Assembly: GCA_021791455.1 (NCBI GenBank)
Contig: JAJYWM010000334.1
Span: 1-15,468, forward strand
Length of the DNA: 15,468 nt
Direction of reading: 5' to 3'
Source of the DNA: a bacterium
Lineage (GTDB): Bacteria > Chloroflexota > Dormibacteria > UBA8260 > Bog-877
Part shown: positions 1 to 6,725 of the stretch, piece after piece
How the letters are laid out: the number at the start of each line of letters is the position of its first letter
Numbering within the stretch: position 1 is the stretch's first letter
Program-made: the position numbers and the translations under genes
Notes under the pieces: model-generated
What the model saw: only the letters and a program-made list of their open reading frames with translations
What the model was told of the DNA's origin: nothing
Databases searched by the model: none

Positions 1-60
1 GGACTGGCCGCGGTCGTCCTCAGTGCCGCGGTGGTGATGTTGGCCGTGGGAGGTCGCTGA
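1..60 (+). CDS. C-terminal tail of an unidentified, probably membrane protein (partial)
   Basis: Frame 1 is open from the first base to a TGA at 58-60. It encodes 19 residues, almost all Ala, Val, Leu, Met or Gly (GLAAVVLSAAVVMLAVGGR). This looks like the last transmembrane helix of a protein followed by a short basic tail. Too little remains to name a family. It lies about 60 bp outside the left end of the transposon at 123-3358, so it belongs to the sequence that received the insertion. Confidence 0.4.
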   Translation, partial: GLAAVVLSAAVVMLAVGGR

Positions 61-159
61 CCATCATCCATCACCGCCGACTGCGACTCTGGAAGGCGCC
101 ACGTTCCACTCGTCGCGCCGGGTGTTAGAGGCACCTCTGGTTGAGGCCGCAGGACGGGA

Positions 160-181
160 GAGTGGCAGAGCTCGGTGAGTC
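160..181 (+). repeat. Left-end internal transposase-binding repeat
   Basis: This 22-bp motif contains GGCAGAG and GTGAGTC. Its inverted partner at 3310-3331 shares 18 of 22 positions. It starts 37 bp from the left tip, while the partner starts 27 bp from the right tip. The spacing is therefore asymmetric, as in the multi-site ends of TniA/Tn7-type transposons. Binding by the transposase is inferred. Confidence 0.6.
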
Positions 182-344
182 TGGCGAGGAAGTGAATAAG
201 TCGCAGTAGCAGTAGAGGGGTGGGGTTTGGGGAGGGGGATGGGCTCCTGGGGAAGCAGGGGACAACCAGCTGGGGGGATGATCACCTCGTCATATAAGTA
301 GACCCTCCCGGCGACAACGCTGAAGACGTTTCCGAGAGGGTCCG

Positions 345-998
345 ATGGTGGAGTCACCCACCGTGGCCATCGTATGGCCCTGCGGGCTTTCTGTCGAGAG
401 GTATGCCGCCCAGGGCACTGAAATCCGGGTTCCTCGAAGTCGCTGCCCTGAGTGCCGCCGAGAGCTGGTCTTCTGGTCGGGGTACTGGCGCTACGTCCGG
501 GAACAGGGTGAGCACCGCCTGTTCATCCGGCGAGGGCGGTGTCAACGCTGTGGGCGGACCCATGCGCTGTTGCCGTCGTTTCTGCTGGGCAGAAGGCTGG
601 ACCCGGTGGCGGTAATTGGGCAGGCCCTGGCGCTTGGAGTTAGCGGCTTGGGGATGCTCAAGGTGGCCGCCGAGGTAGGAGTGCCCCACAGCACCGCTCG
701 GGACTGGCGGCGGCGGCACCGGGCCCGAGCGCCGGCACTGGCAGCGGGATTTGCCGCTCTGCGGGTGGAACTTGGCGACGAGGTGACCACCTTGCCAGAG
801 GTCCCAGAGCAGGCCGCTCTGGCCGCATTGGGAGCCGCCTGGGCGGCCCGGCGGGGGTTGCTGGGACTCTGGGGCTTTGCCAGCGTGATGAGCTGCGGGA
901 GCTGGTTGGGCACCAACAAGACTCCGCTCTGGGCACCGTTGGGAGATCGCCGTTTCATGGCTCCCATACCGTCCAATGCGCCTCCAGAGGTTGTGTGA
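345..998 (+). CDS. DUF6431-like zinc-ribbon/HTH protein of the transposon
   Basis: A 217-residue protein. Its N-terminal part has two Cys pairs, CPEC near residue 34 and CQRCG near residue 65, separated by an aromatic and basic stretch, as in a zinc ribbon. Around residues 85-120 (LDPVAVIGQAL through VPHSTARDWRRRH) it resembles a helix-turn-helix with a W-x-R-R recognition helix. This arrangement matches my recollection of the DUF6431 family found next to DDE transposases. It starts at ATG 345 behind GAGAGGG at 334-340. Its TGA overlaps the start of the transposase gene, so translation is probably coupled. A role in end or target DNA binding for the transposition complex is inferred. The last 60 residues are low in recognisable features. 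Confidence 0.75.
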   Translation: MVESPTVAIVWPCGLSVERYAAQGTEIRVPRSRCPECRRELVFWSGYWRYVREQGEHRLFIRRGRCQRCGRTHALLPSFLLGRRLDPVAVIGQALALGVSGLGMLKVAAEVGVPHSTARDWRRRHRARAPALAAGFAALRVELGDEVTTLPEVPEQAALAALGAAWAARRGLLGLWGFASVMSCGSWLGTNKTPLWAPLGDRRFMAPIPSNAPPEVV

Positions 999-2341
999 TG
1001 CCCAGTGACCCGACCGAAACCAGTGCTCTGTTCCGCTTCGCGGTGATCGCGGAGGCCCTGAACCCCCGCCTGGGGGCCAAGGAGCGAGGCCGGCTGGTGC
1101 GGGAGATTGCCGCACGGGTGCATACCTTGCCGGACGGCTCTCAGGTGGTGGTTAGCCGCCCCACGGTGGACCGCTGGCTGAGGGCATACCGGCGGGAGGG
1201 TCTGCAGGGGCTGCAGCCGCAGCGGCGGTCGGACCAGGGGGCAATCCGGAAACACCCGAAGCTGTTTGAAGAGGCGGCCGACCTGCGCCGCGAGCTGCCG
1301 GCTCGCAGCGCCGCCCACATCGCCGACATCCTCAAAGCCAAGCACGGGGTCGATGTCTCACCGCGAACCATTCGCGACCAGCTGAGGCGGCAGGGACTGC
1401 AGCGGAGCGCGCTGGGGGACCCCCCAGTGGCCTATGGGAGATATGAGGCGGAGTACCCCAACCAGCGCTGGATCGGGGACGTGCTGAGCGGTCCGTTCGT
1501 GCCCCTCCCCAGGGTGGCCGCCAGCGTCAAGGCCAAGCTTTTCCTCCTCGTCGACGACCACAGTCGACTCTTGGTGCATGGCCGATGGATGAGTCATGAG
1601 AACACCAGAGCGGGCCAAATCGTGATGCGACAAGCATTCGTCAAGCGAGGGCTGCCCTCCACCCTATACCTGGACAACGGGAGCCCGTTCATCACCGCTC
1701 CCCTGGAGCGCACCTGCGCGGTCCTGGGCATTCACCTGGTCCACAGCAAGCCGTACTCACCCCAGGGCCGGGGCAAGCAAGAACGGCTGAACCGACTAAT
1801 TAGGGAGCGGTTCCTCCTGGAGGTGGAAGCTGCTGGCATCGGTGACCTGGACGAGCTCAACGACCTCTTCATGGCCTGGGTGGAGACGGTGTGCAACACC
1901 AGGGTGCATGCGGAAACTGGAGAGACCCCCATTGCCCGCTTCTTGGCTGGCGGGCCGCCGCGGGCGGCCGACCCAGCCTTGCTCCAAGAGGCTTTTCGCT
2001 GGTCAGCGCAGCGCGTGGTGACAAAGACCGCCACTGTCAGCCTGGCTGGCAACCGGTATGAAGTGGACCCCGGGCTGGTTGGCAAGCGAGTGGAACTTCG
2101 CTACGACCCTGAGGACATGACCAGCCTCAGCGTCTACCTGGAAGGCCGGTTGGTGGGGGTGGCCAAGCCATTCATGCTCGGCCAGCACGTCCACCCCGCA
2201 GTCCCCCAAGCGGTGCGTGCCCAGCCGCAGCCCACCGGAGTCGACTACCTCAACTTGGTGCTCCGGACCTTCGAGGCGGACATCACCGAGCAGATCTCCT
2301 ACCGGGAGTTGGGCGGGCCGGAAGTGGAGCCCTTGGCATGA
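995..2341 (+). CDS. DDE transposase, Mu/TniA-IS481 type
   Basis: A 448-residue integrase-fold transposase that would cut and join the transposon ends. An N-terminal winged-helix region (about residues 10-140, with SRPTVDRWLRAYRREG and VSPRTIRDQLRRQG) precedes the rve catalytic core. The core carries the DDE triad at D162 (WIGDVL), D227 (LDNGSPF) and E263 (GRGKQERLNR); the second D and the E are 36 residues apart, the DD(35)E spacing. A Mu-type C-terminal beta domain follows (about residues 340-400, VSLAGNRYEVDPGLVGKRVELRYD). The frame can start at GTG 995 or ATG 998, both overlapping the upstream stop. It overlaps the ATPase gene by ATGA at 2338-2341. The catalytic motifs look intact, so the element may be active. 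Confidence 0.9.
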   Translation: MMPSDPTETSALFRFAVIAEALNPRLGAKERGRLVREIAARVHTLPDGSQVVVSRPTVDRWLRAYRREGLQGLQPQRRSDQGAIRKHPKLFEEAADLRRELPARSAAHIADILKAKHGVDVSPRTIRDQLRRQGLQRSALGDPPVAYGRYEAEYPNQRWIGDVLSGPFVPLPRVAASVKAKLFLLVDDHSRLLVHGRWMSHENTRAGQIVMRQAFVKRGLPSTLYLDNGSPFITAPLERTCAVLGIHLVHSKPYSPQGRGKQERLNRLIRERFLLEVEAAGIGDLDELNDLFMAWVETVCNTRVHAETGETPIARFLAGGPPRAADPALLQEAFRWSAQRVVTKTATVSLAGNRYEVDPGLVGKRVELRYDPEDMTSLSVYLEGRLVGVAKPFMLGQHVHPAVPQAVRAQPQPTGVDYLNLVLRTFEADITEQISYRELGGPEVEPLA

Positions 2342-3156
2342 GCGCCAGTCCTTCCTGGATCACTCACTTCGGCTTTACCCACACCCCCTTCACCAAGTCC
2401 ATTGCCGCCTCCGACCTCTTCGCCCGGGCCGCTCACGCCGAGGCGGTTGCCCGCCTCGGCTACTGCATCGCCGAAGGCACCCTGGGGGTACTTGTCGGTG
2501 ATGTGGGCGCTGGCAAGACGGTGGCGGTGCGGGCAGCCGTGGCTGGTCTCGACCGCACCCGCCATCACGTCATCTACATTCCCAACCCGGCCTTTGGGAC
2601 TCGCGGCCTGTATGTGGCCATCGTCGGCGCCCTGGGGGCCGCGCCGCGTTACCGAAAGCCGGAGCTCATCGCCCAGACCCAGACTCTGCTCGCGGTCGAG
2701 ACCGCGGAACGCCACCGCAAGGTGGTCGTCATCCTGGACGAAGCTCACCTGCTGAGTCCAGACCAGCTGGAGGAACTGCGTCTCCTCACCAGCGCCGACA
2801 TGGACACTGCCAACCCCTTCGCCGGCATTCTGGTGGGCCAACCAGCACTGGCGCAACAGCTGCGCATGGGAACTTTCACCGCCCTCGACCAGCGCATCGC
2901 CATCCGCTACACCCTAACGCCCATGGACCTGGGCGAGTCCGCCCAGTACCTGCGCCACCACCTGACCCTGGTCGGTCGCTCCGACCCAATCTTCGCCGAC
3001 GATGCGGTCGCCCGCCTGCACCGGGTGGCCAACGGTCTGCCCAGGCTCCTCAACAATGCCGCCACCGCAGCCCTCATTGCCGCAGCTGCTGATGGCAAGA
3101 GCCTGGTCGACGACCACTGCGCCAAGCGCGCTGCCGCCGAGCTCACCCGCGACTGA
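2338..3156 (+). CDS. ExeA/TniB-like AAA ATPase, transposition helper
   Basis: A 272-residue P-loop ATPase of the ExeA/TniB/MuB type. It would bind target DNA and activate the transposase. The start fits the family: WITHFGFTHTPFTKSI resembles the ExeA opening. Walker A is GDVGAGKT at residues 54-61 and Walker B is VVVILDEAH, with D134 and E135. The C-terminal half (GLPRLLNNAATAALIAA) is the usual helical lid. ATG 2338 overlaps the transposase stop as ATGA, so the pair is translationally coupled. A perfect hairpin covers the stop codon. The length is normal and no motif is missing. Confidence 0.88.
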   Translation: MSASPSWITHFGFTHTPFTKSIAASDLFARAAHAEAVARLGYCIAEGTLGVLVGDVGAGKTVAVRAAVAGLDRTRHHVIYIPNPAFGTRGLYVAIVGALGAAPRYRKPELIAQTQTLLAVETAERHRKVVVILDEAHLLSPDQLEELRLLTSADMDTANPFAGILVGQPALAQQLRMGTFTALDQRIAIRYTLTPMDLGESAQYLRHHLTLVGRSDPIFADDAVARLHRVANGLPRLLNNAATAALIAAAADGKSLVDDHCAKRAAAELTRD

Positions 3157-3166
3157 GCTCGGCGGC
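3133..3166 (+). terminator. Hairpin at the end of the transposon operon
   Basis: GCCGCCGAGCTC at 3133-3144 pairs perfectly with GAGCTCGGCGGC at 3155-3166 around a 10-base loop. It overlaps the ATPase stop codon TGA at 3154-3156. No U tract follows. It is read as an intrinsic terminator or 3' stabilising hairpin of the high-GC type. Confidence 0.65.
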
Positions 3167-3309
3167 TCAGGGCCGCCTATTCCCCTGGCAGTCCTTCCAG
3201 CTCGGGCACCAGCCGCCTACTACCTCCCCAGGACCGAGGAGGCGGCAACTTGCATTCAGGCCCTCTCCACCCCTGGCACGCTGCGGACCTCCCCTTCACC
3301 GGAACATCC

Positions 3310-3331
3310 GACTCACGCAACTCTGCCGCTC
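3310..3331 (-). repeat. Right-end internal transposase-binding repeat
   Basis: Inverted partner of the motif at 160-181 (18/22 identical). Both lie just inside the TGTTAG termini of the three-gene transposon. Confidence 0.6.
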
Positions 3332-3363
3332 CATGGTCAAACAACGCGAGCGCTAACACCGGG

Positions 3364-3633
3364 GCCTACCAACGTCCGTCTGACTTGTATAACACAGGTT
3401 CCGAGAGGCTCGCCCCGCTTGCCGCCATTCTCATGCTAGTGGTCCGGCGGCCCAATAGGTGAAGCCCATAAGCTGGCAGTATGAAGATGATGCCAGGGGC
3501 GGAACCTTTGCCGGTGACCAGGGAAGACCGGGCGGCGTTGGAGAGTATCCGGGAAGTCGCAGGGGTTCGACCGAGTTCAGGATTTGGGGTGCGCAACTCC
3601 TCGTTGGCGTTAAACTGTTTAACAGTCGGTCGC
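3364..3633. other. Intergenic remnant between transposon and mgtC fragment
   Basis: No gene could be supported here. A plus-strand frame opening at ATG 3481 (MKMMPGAEPLPVTREDRAA) has a plausible first 25 residues. It has no Shine-Dalgarno and runs into the antisense of mgtC, so it is at best a fragment. The stretch joins the mgtC remnant at about 3633 and ends with an AT-rich palindrome (3609-3626). Confidence 0.4.
3609..3626. promoter_or_regulatory. Two overlapping AT-rich palindromes at the mgtC break
   Basis: GTTAAAC/T/GTTTAAC at 3609-3623 and ACTGTT/T/AACAGT at 3614-3626 are each perfect inverted repeats about one central base, and they overlap. They stand out in this GC-rich setting. 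They lie a few bases from the point where mgtC homology stops. An operator, an insertion target or a recombination scar are all possible. Confidence 0.45.
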
Positions 3634-3916
3634 AGCGGTGTTGATGCCCCTTACGTTGACCCCATCACGGATGATGACCCCGGCGCCGAGGAAGCCGACG
3701 CCCGAGACGATGCAGGCGGTGACTCGAGTGAAGTCGATACTGTGCTCCGCTGCGGCGGTCGGGCTCATGGCGAGGAAGAGGGCAAGCATCTCGAAGAGTG
3801 TGGCACCGAGGGCGACCAACGCATTGGTGCGAAGCCCGGCCATCCGCGACTGTCGCTGCCGCTCGGCCCCAATGAGTATCCGCGACTTCAAGATGGCTCG
3901 GGTGAAGTCAGTTCAT
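3634..3916 (-). pseudogene. mgtC: MgtC/SapB-family membrane protein, broken at both ends
   Basis: The minus strand encodes the conserved first half of MgtC/SapB: LIGAERQRQSRMAGLRTNA (the charged loop after helix 1), helices through VALGATLFEMLALFLAM, then VSGVGFLGAGVIIRDG and VRGINTAAT. In intact proteins this is followed by LWC..AAVG; here it turns into DC and a stop at about 3620. At the 5' end the likely start ATG 3916 (ATG AAC) is out of frame: two in-frame stops lie just before TDFTRAILKSR, so a small frameshift sits near codon 3. MgtC proteins are inner-membrane factors linked to Mg limitation and virulence. This copy should not make a functional protein. It is the one ordinary chromosomal gene I recognise here. 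Confidence 0.75.
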
Positions 3917-4163
3917 CAGGGAATTTGATCCGCAAGGGTGTTGACGCGAGGATGTCCCACTTTCCGTGGAATTTCGGCAGCGGCCTGATGTCGGATCATA
4001 CGCGGCCGGAGCTCTCACGGCAGGCGATGCTTGGAAGGGCCAACGGCACAGAGGGGCTTTCCTAGCCATGGGCGCACGACGCCCGGCGATGTGAGCGGCC
4101 AGGAGCGGGGCTGACCAAGAGGCACGGACGCCGGTGCACTCGAGAGCCATCGCAGGTAGCGGC

Positions 4164-4367
4164 TCAGCCCTTGTGGTCGGCGTCCGCCTGTCTTGCTTCA
4201 TTTTGGAGGAGCTTCCGATGCTCTCTGTGGGCTGCCTGGCGGCAGGCGTTGGAGCAGGTGTGCCGCGGACGGCCGAAGGCGGGGGCCGTGAAGGCCCCCA
4301 GCCCGCAGACCGGACAGACGATCCAGACGCCATCGTCCAGGTGACGAGTTCGGGGCGCCCTAGGCAT
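4164..4367 (-). CDS. Small zinc-ribbon protein inside the IS256 element
   Basis: A 67-residue basic protein with one clear zinc-ribbon: VCPVCG near residue 18, then CSNACRQAAHREHRK near residue 38. The pattern C-x2-C...C-x3-C followed by RQAA-x-R matches the split zinc protein at 13104-13499. It lies downstream of the IS256 transposase on the same strand and in the same frame. Only the TGA at 4413-4415 and 15 sense codons separate the transposase from this ATG, so a read-through product would be a transposase with a zinc tail. There is no strong Shine-Dalgarno before the ATG. Its role is unknown. Nucleic-acid binding or regulation of transposition is a guess. Confidence 0.6.
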   Translation of the reverse strand: MPRAPRTRHLDDGVWIVCPVCGLGAFTAPAFGRPRHTCSNACRQAAHREHRKLLQNEARQADADHKG

Positions 4368-4412
4368 GGCCCGGCCGGACCATGTTTCGTAACACTGGTG
4401 CTGGCAGCGGGC

Positions 4413-5777
4413 TCATGCCGAGGCCTGCAGCTGCGCTTCCCCATCAGCGGTCACCCGGGCGAGGATGGCGGCGAGCTGAGGGAGCTGACGGTAGCCCCGC
4501 ACCCGCCGGAACTGGCCCTCGGCCGCCAGCATGCCCGCGGCCGCCCAGCGCAGGCGCATGTCGCCGCGCTGCCAGCGCTTCACGTTGCGGCACCGCTGGC
4601 GGACGATGTCCACCATCGACTCCACGCAATTGGTGCTGTACAAGGACTTGAGCAAGGGGCCGGAGAGCCCCAGCCGGGTGACCGTGAACATCTCGTCCAG
4701 CCCCTCCCGCAGGCTCCCAGCCGCATCCGGGTTGACCTCGTCCAGGCGACCGGCCAGGGTCCGCAGGCCTCTGGCCGCCTCGTCGGCATCCGGGTTCTTC
4801 CAGGCCCTGCGCATCTGGGCGAGAGCCCAGCCGCGCTCAGCCTCGGGAACGTGCTCAAGCACGTTCCGTTCCTTGTGAAGTCGACAACGCTGGATGACCG
4901 CCTGGGCCCCGTAGACATCCTGCACCGCCCGGTGCAGCGCCTTGCCGCCATCCAGCACGAAGAGGATGCCGCCCTCACCATTCAGCCCTCGGTCCCTCAG
5001 CCCTGAGATCAGCCCCCTCACCACCACGGCGTTCTCGGTGGAGCCCTGGACCACCCCCAGGGGCACCTTGGCTCCCCCGGCGGTCACGCCCAGCGCTCCC
5101 ACCATGGTCTGCCCTGCAAAGTCGAATCCGTCCGCAAAGACCACCAGGAAGCGCTGGCCCGAAAGGTCCCGGGAGCGGAACTGGTTCAGCCGGGCCCCAG
5201 TGGCAGCCACGAAGCGCCTGGACACCGCCGAGCGCGAGGTGGAACGAGCATCGGCCTCCACTTTGCTCCCCACCGGCTCCAGGCCGACCGGGTAACGCCG
5301 GGTGGACAGCCCGGCCAGCATCGCTGCCACGGTGTGCTCGGTGAGCAGGTCCAAGGAGGTGAAGGTGTCGTAGGAGTCGAGATGGACCTCGCCACCTTCG
5401 ACGCCACGGGCCCGAGGGCGGCGGACCGGCACCTTGCGCCCGCCCAGCACCACCGCCCCAGCCTCGTCGCCATGGCGGTAGGCAGTCCGCTGCTGCTTCC
5501 GGTGGCGGCCCTTGGGTCCGGCCACCTCGGTCACCTCCGCCTCCATCAGCTCGCCCATCACCTCCAGACCGATGGCCACCGACGCCGCCAGCAGCCCCTC
5601 CCGCATCCGGGAGGCGAAGAGCATCAGTTCCGCTCCCACCTTGCCAGCCAGCCGATCGGCCAGCTGCTCAGGCAGCCTCCGTTGCCTGAAGTCGACCCCG
5701 CCTATCTCCGGCCGGATCGTGTACTGGAGGATCCCCTCCCTGCCCTCGGCCGCGGTGCCAGTGTGAGATGCTCCCAT
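4413..5777 (-). CDS. IS256-family transposase
   Basis: A 454-residue mutator-type DDE transposase. The triad is D216 (FADGFDFAGQTM), D276 (LFVLDGGKAL) and E386 (STNCVESM). The spacing of about 60 and 110 residues is the family signature. The conserved CRLHKERNVLEHVP follows D276, and RCRNVKRWQRGDMRLRW follows the catalytic Glu. ATG 5777 is preceded by GGAGGA six bases upstream, a good ribosome site. The protein is slightly longer than the usual 400-420 residues, mainly at the N terminus. All motifs are intact, so it may be active. It belongs to the element at 3948-5886. Confidence 0.93.
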   Translation of the reverse strand: MGASHTGTAAEGREGILQYTIRPEIGGVDFRQRRLPEQLADRLAGKVGAELMLFASRMREGLLAASVAIGLEVMGELMEAEVTEVAGPKGRHRKQQRTAYRHGDEAGAVVLGGRKVPVRRPRARGVEGGEVHLDSYDTFTSLDLLTEHTVAAMLAGLSTRRYPVGLEPVGSKVEADARSTSRSAVSRRFVAATGARLNQFRSRDLSGQRFLVVFADGFDFAGQTMVGALGVTAGGAKVPLGVVQGSTENAVVVRGLISGLRDRGLNGEGGILFVLDGGKALHRAVQDVYGAQAVIQRCRLHKERNVLEHVPEAERGWALAQMRRAWKNPDADEAARGLRTLAGRLDEVNPDAAGSLREGLDEMFTVTRLGLSGPLLKSLYSTNCVESMVDIVRQRCRNVKRWQRGDMRLRWAAAGMLAAEGQFRRVRGYRQLPQLAAILARVTADGEAQLQASA

Positions 5778-5886
5778 CGGTGGTCCTCCGTTTCCCTTGG
5801 TCGCTTGAGATGCCCCAAGTCTGCCTCACGGCAGGCCAGAGGCGGGGGACCACCACCTCAAATTCCACGACGATCGGGACAACCTC

Positions 5887-5901
5887 GTTGACGCTGTCAA
5901 C
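5887..5901. promoter_or_regulatory. Palindrome GTTGAC-gct-GTCAAC, split by IS256; possible mgtC upstream site
   Basis: The IS256 target duplication GTTGACGC is the left half of a perfect 6-bp inverted repeat with a 3-base centre. It was continuous before insertion (3940-3947 joined to 5895-5901). On the minus strand it contains TTGACA. Read across the restored site, it would sit 17 bases before GATCAA/TCAAAT upstream of the mgtC start. It could therefore have been the -35 region or an operator of mgtC. The promoter reading is inference. Confidence 0.4.
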
Positions 5902-6255
5902 GCACCGGCCGCCGGGACCATCGGAGAAGCTGAGGCGACCGCGGTGTGCTGGACATGGCTCCCGGCCGATAGCGATTACGCTGCCGGGGCCTTGACTACC
6001 GCGGCGGTCGGGGGAGCGGTGGCGAAGTGCACCCAGCGTCAACCGCGAAGCTGGCATAGATGGCACGTACCGGACGGCGGCTTCGGTTCGTGCTCCAGAG
6101 CACCTCAAGCTTTGAAGCCCCGCGTGTGAGTCACCCATGAGCCAGTGCTTCGGCACGGGTTTCCGACACCATGAGGAATGGAAGCTCTGAGCAACCAGGC
6201 AACTGGTGTCCATGTGATGCCCAGGTGGGAGATCAGAAGGACCAGTTTGGCCCCG
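5902..6255. other. Region with no supported gene
   Basis: Both strands were read. A plus-strand frame of about 75 codons (VDAVNAPAAGTIGEAEATA onward, to about 6129) has fairly protein-like composition at first and then degenerates. It crosses the IS256 end and has no start or ribosome site. Nothing else is convincing. Confidence 0.35.
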
Positions 6256-6289
6256 TGAGCCGCCGGTAAGGGGTATAACCGGCGGCTCA
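6256..6289 (+). terminator. Perfect 12-bp hairpin, terminator-like
   Basis: TGAGCCGCCGGT at 6256-6267 pairs perfectly with ACCGGCGGCTCA at 6278-6289, with a 10-base loop (aaggggtata) and no U tract. It has the same geometry as the hairpins at 3133-3166 and 8241-8274. It either ends transcripts from a lost upstream gene or begins the structured leader of the Lon-like gene. Confidence 0.6.
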
Positions 6290-6350
6290 GGCGAGGGCAT
6301 TCCCGGTCCCTTCCCAGGGCGTATCCGCAGCCGCGGCCGGGGACCGCCAA

Positions 6351-6411
6351 CCCGGTGCGGAATCCCGATTGCGGGTGGGCTCCGCACCGGGACTCCCCTG
6401 CCGATGGCAGG
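6351..6411 (+). ncRNA. Candidate structured leader upstream of the Lon-like gene
   Basis: Two further stems follow the hairpin at 6256-6289. CCCGGTGCGGA at 6351-6361 pairs perfectly with TCCGCACCGGG at 6381-6391 around a 19-base loop that holds a small inner CCCG/CGGG stem. CCTGCC at 6397-6402 pairs with GGCAGG at 6406-6411 across a 3-base loop. A smaller stem CAGAGG/CCTCTG lies at 6589-6608. With the start codon at 6726, this may be an RNA leader or a regulated terminator. No known riboswitch motif was recognised. Confidence 0.3.
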
Positions 6412-6725
6412 TCCGGGGACCAGCTCTCCCGCACGCGGCTCCGCCTCCCACGGGAGACCTTGGCAGCCCTCCGCGGCCGGCTCGCCGTCGGAGTGGACCT
6501 GGGAAAGCGGGCCTGTGGCTTATGTGGTGGAGGGGTGCTGGGGGGCGCCTGCCATGGCCGGTCCGACTGGCCCATGGGCCGGCTCACCCAGAGGAGTTTT
6601 TCCCTCTGCGACCTCGCGGCAGACTCCCGACAGGCGTGGACCAGTGGGTCGGCGCCACCACAGTCTCTCAGGGGACAGATGTGCGCTCCGTGCGCGAACC
6701 CTGGTGGCTGGCAGGAGGTGCCCAA

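Larger units (their letters stand above)
123..3358 (+). mobile_element. Three-gene TniA/TniB-like (Mu-type DDE) transposon, apparently complete
   Basis: The outer bases are TGTTAG at 123-128 and its complement CTAACA at 3353-3358, giving 5'-TG...CA-3' termini. They are flanked by the direct repeat CCGGG at 118-122 and 3359-3363. A second inverted match lies inside: 160-181 against the complement of 3310-3331, 18 of 22 bases identical, around GGCAGAG and GTGAGTC. More degenerate similarity continues inward. TG/CA ends, a 5-bp duplication and repeated end motifs are typical of Mu/Tn552/Tn7-type transposons. The three genes overlap by a few bases and fill the element. No resolvase or cargo is present. 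The boundaries were found by eye; the 5-bp repeat alone would be weak, but its agreement with the TG/CA ends and the internal repeat makes it convincing. Confidence 0.78.
3948..5886 (-). mobile_element. IS256-family insertion sequence with a zinc-ribbon passenger
   Basis: The ends are imperfect inverted repeats: 3948-3974 reads inward GAGGATGTCCC, six variable bases, CGTGGAATTT. The complement of 5860-5886 reads GAGGTTGTCCC, six variable bases, CGTGGAATTT (21 of 27 identical). The 8-bp direct repeat GTTGACGC flanks it at 3940-3947 and 5887-5894, the size usual for IS256. The element is 1939 bp, longer than most IS256 members. The extra length holds a small zinc-ribbon ORF at 4164-4367 and about 215 bp with no gene at 3948-4163. 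Confidence 0.85.

Noticed and set aside
1..60. Possible missing C-terminal half of MgtC at the window start
   Set aside because: It is hydrophobic, but on the opposite strand and without a conserved match. An inversion would have to be assumed.
354..1345. Minus-strand ORFs opposite the first transposon genes
   Set aside because: They are antisense to genes with clear domains, with low-complexity composition and no ribosome sites.
331..3408. Direct repeat TCCGAGAGG near both sides of the first transposon
   Set aside because: One copy (331-339) lies inside the element before the first gene and the other (3400-3408) outside it. It fits no target duplication and is probably chance.
3481..4065. 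Plus-strand ORF beginning MKMMPGAEPLPVTREDRAA
   Set aside because: Most of it is antisense to mgtC, it has no ribosome site, and it crosses the IS256 end. Only its first 25 residues look protein-like.
6369..6725. 119-codon upstream extension of the Lon-like frame
   Set aside because: Its composition is not protein-like and it overlaps hairpins. The strong AGGAGGT before ATG 6726 fixes the start.
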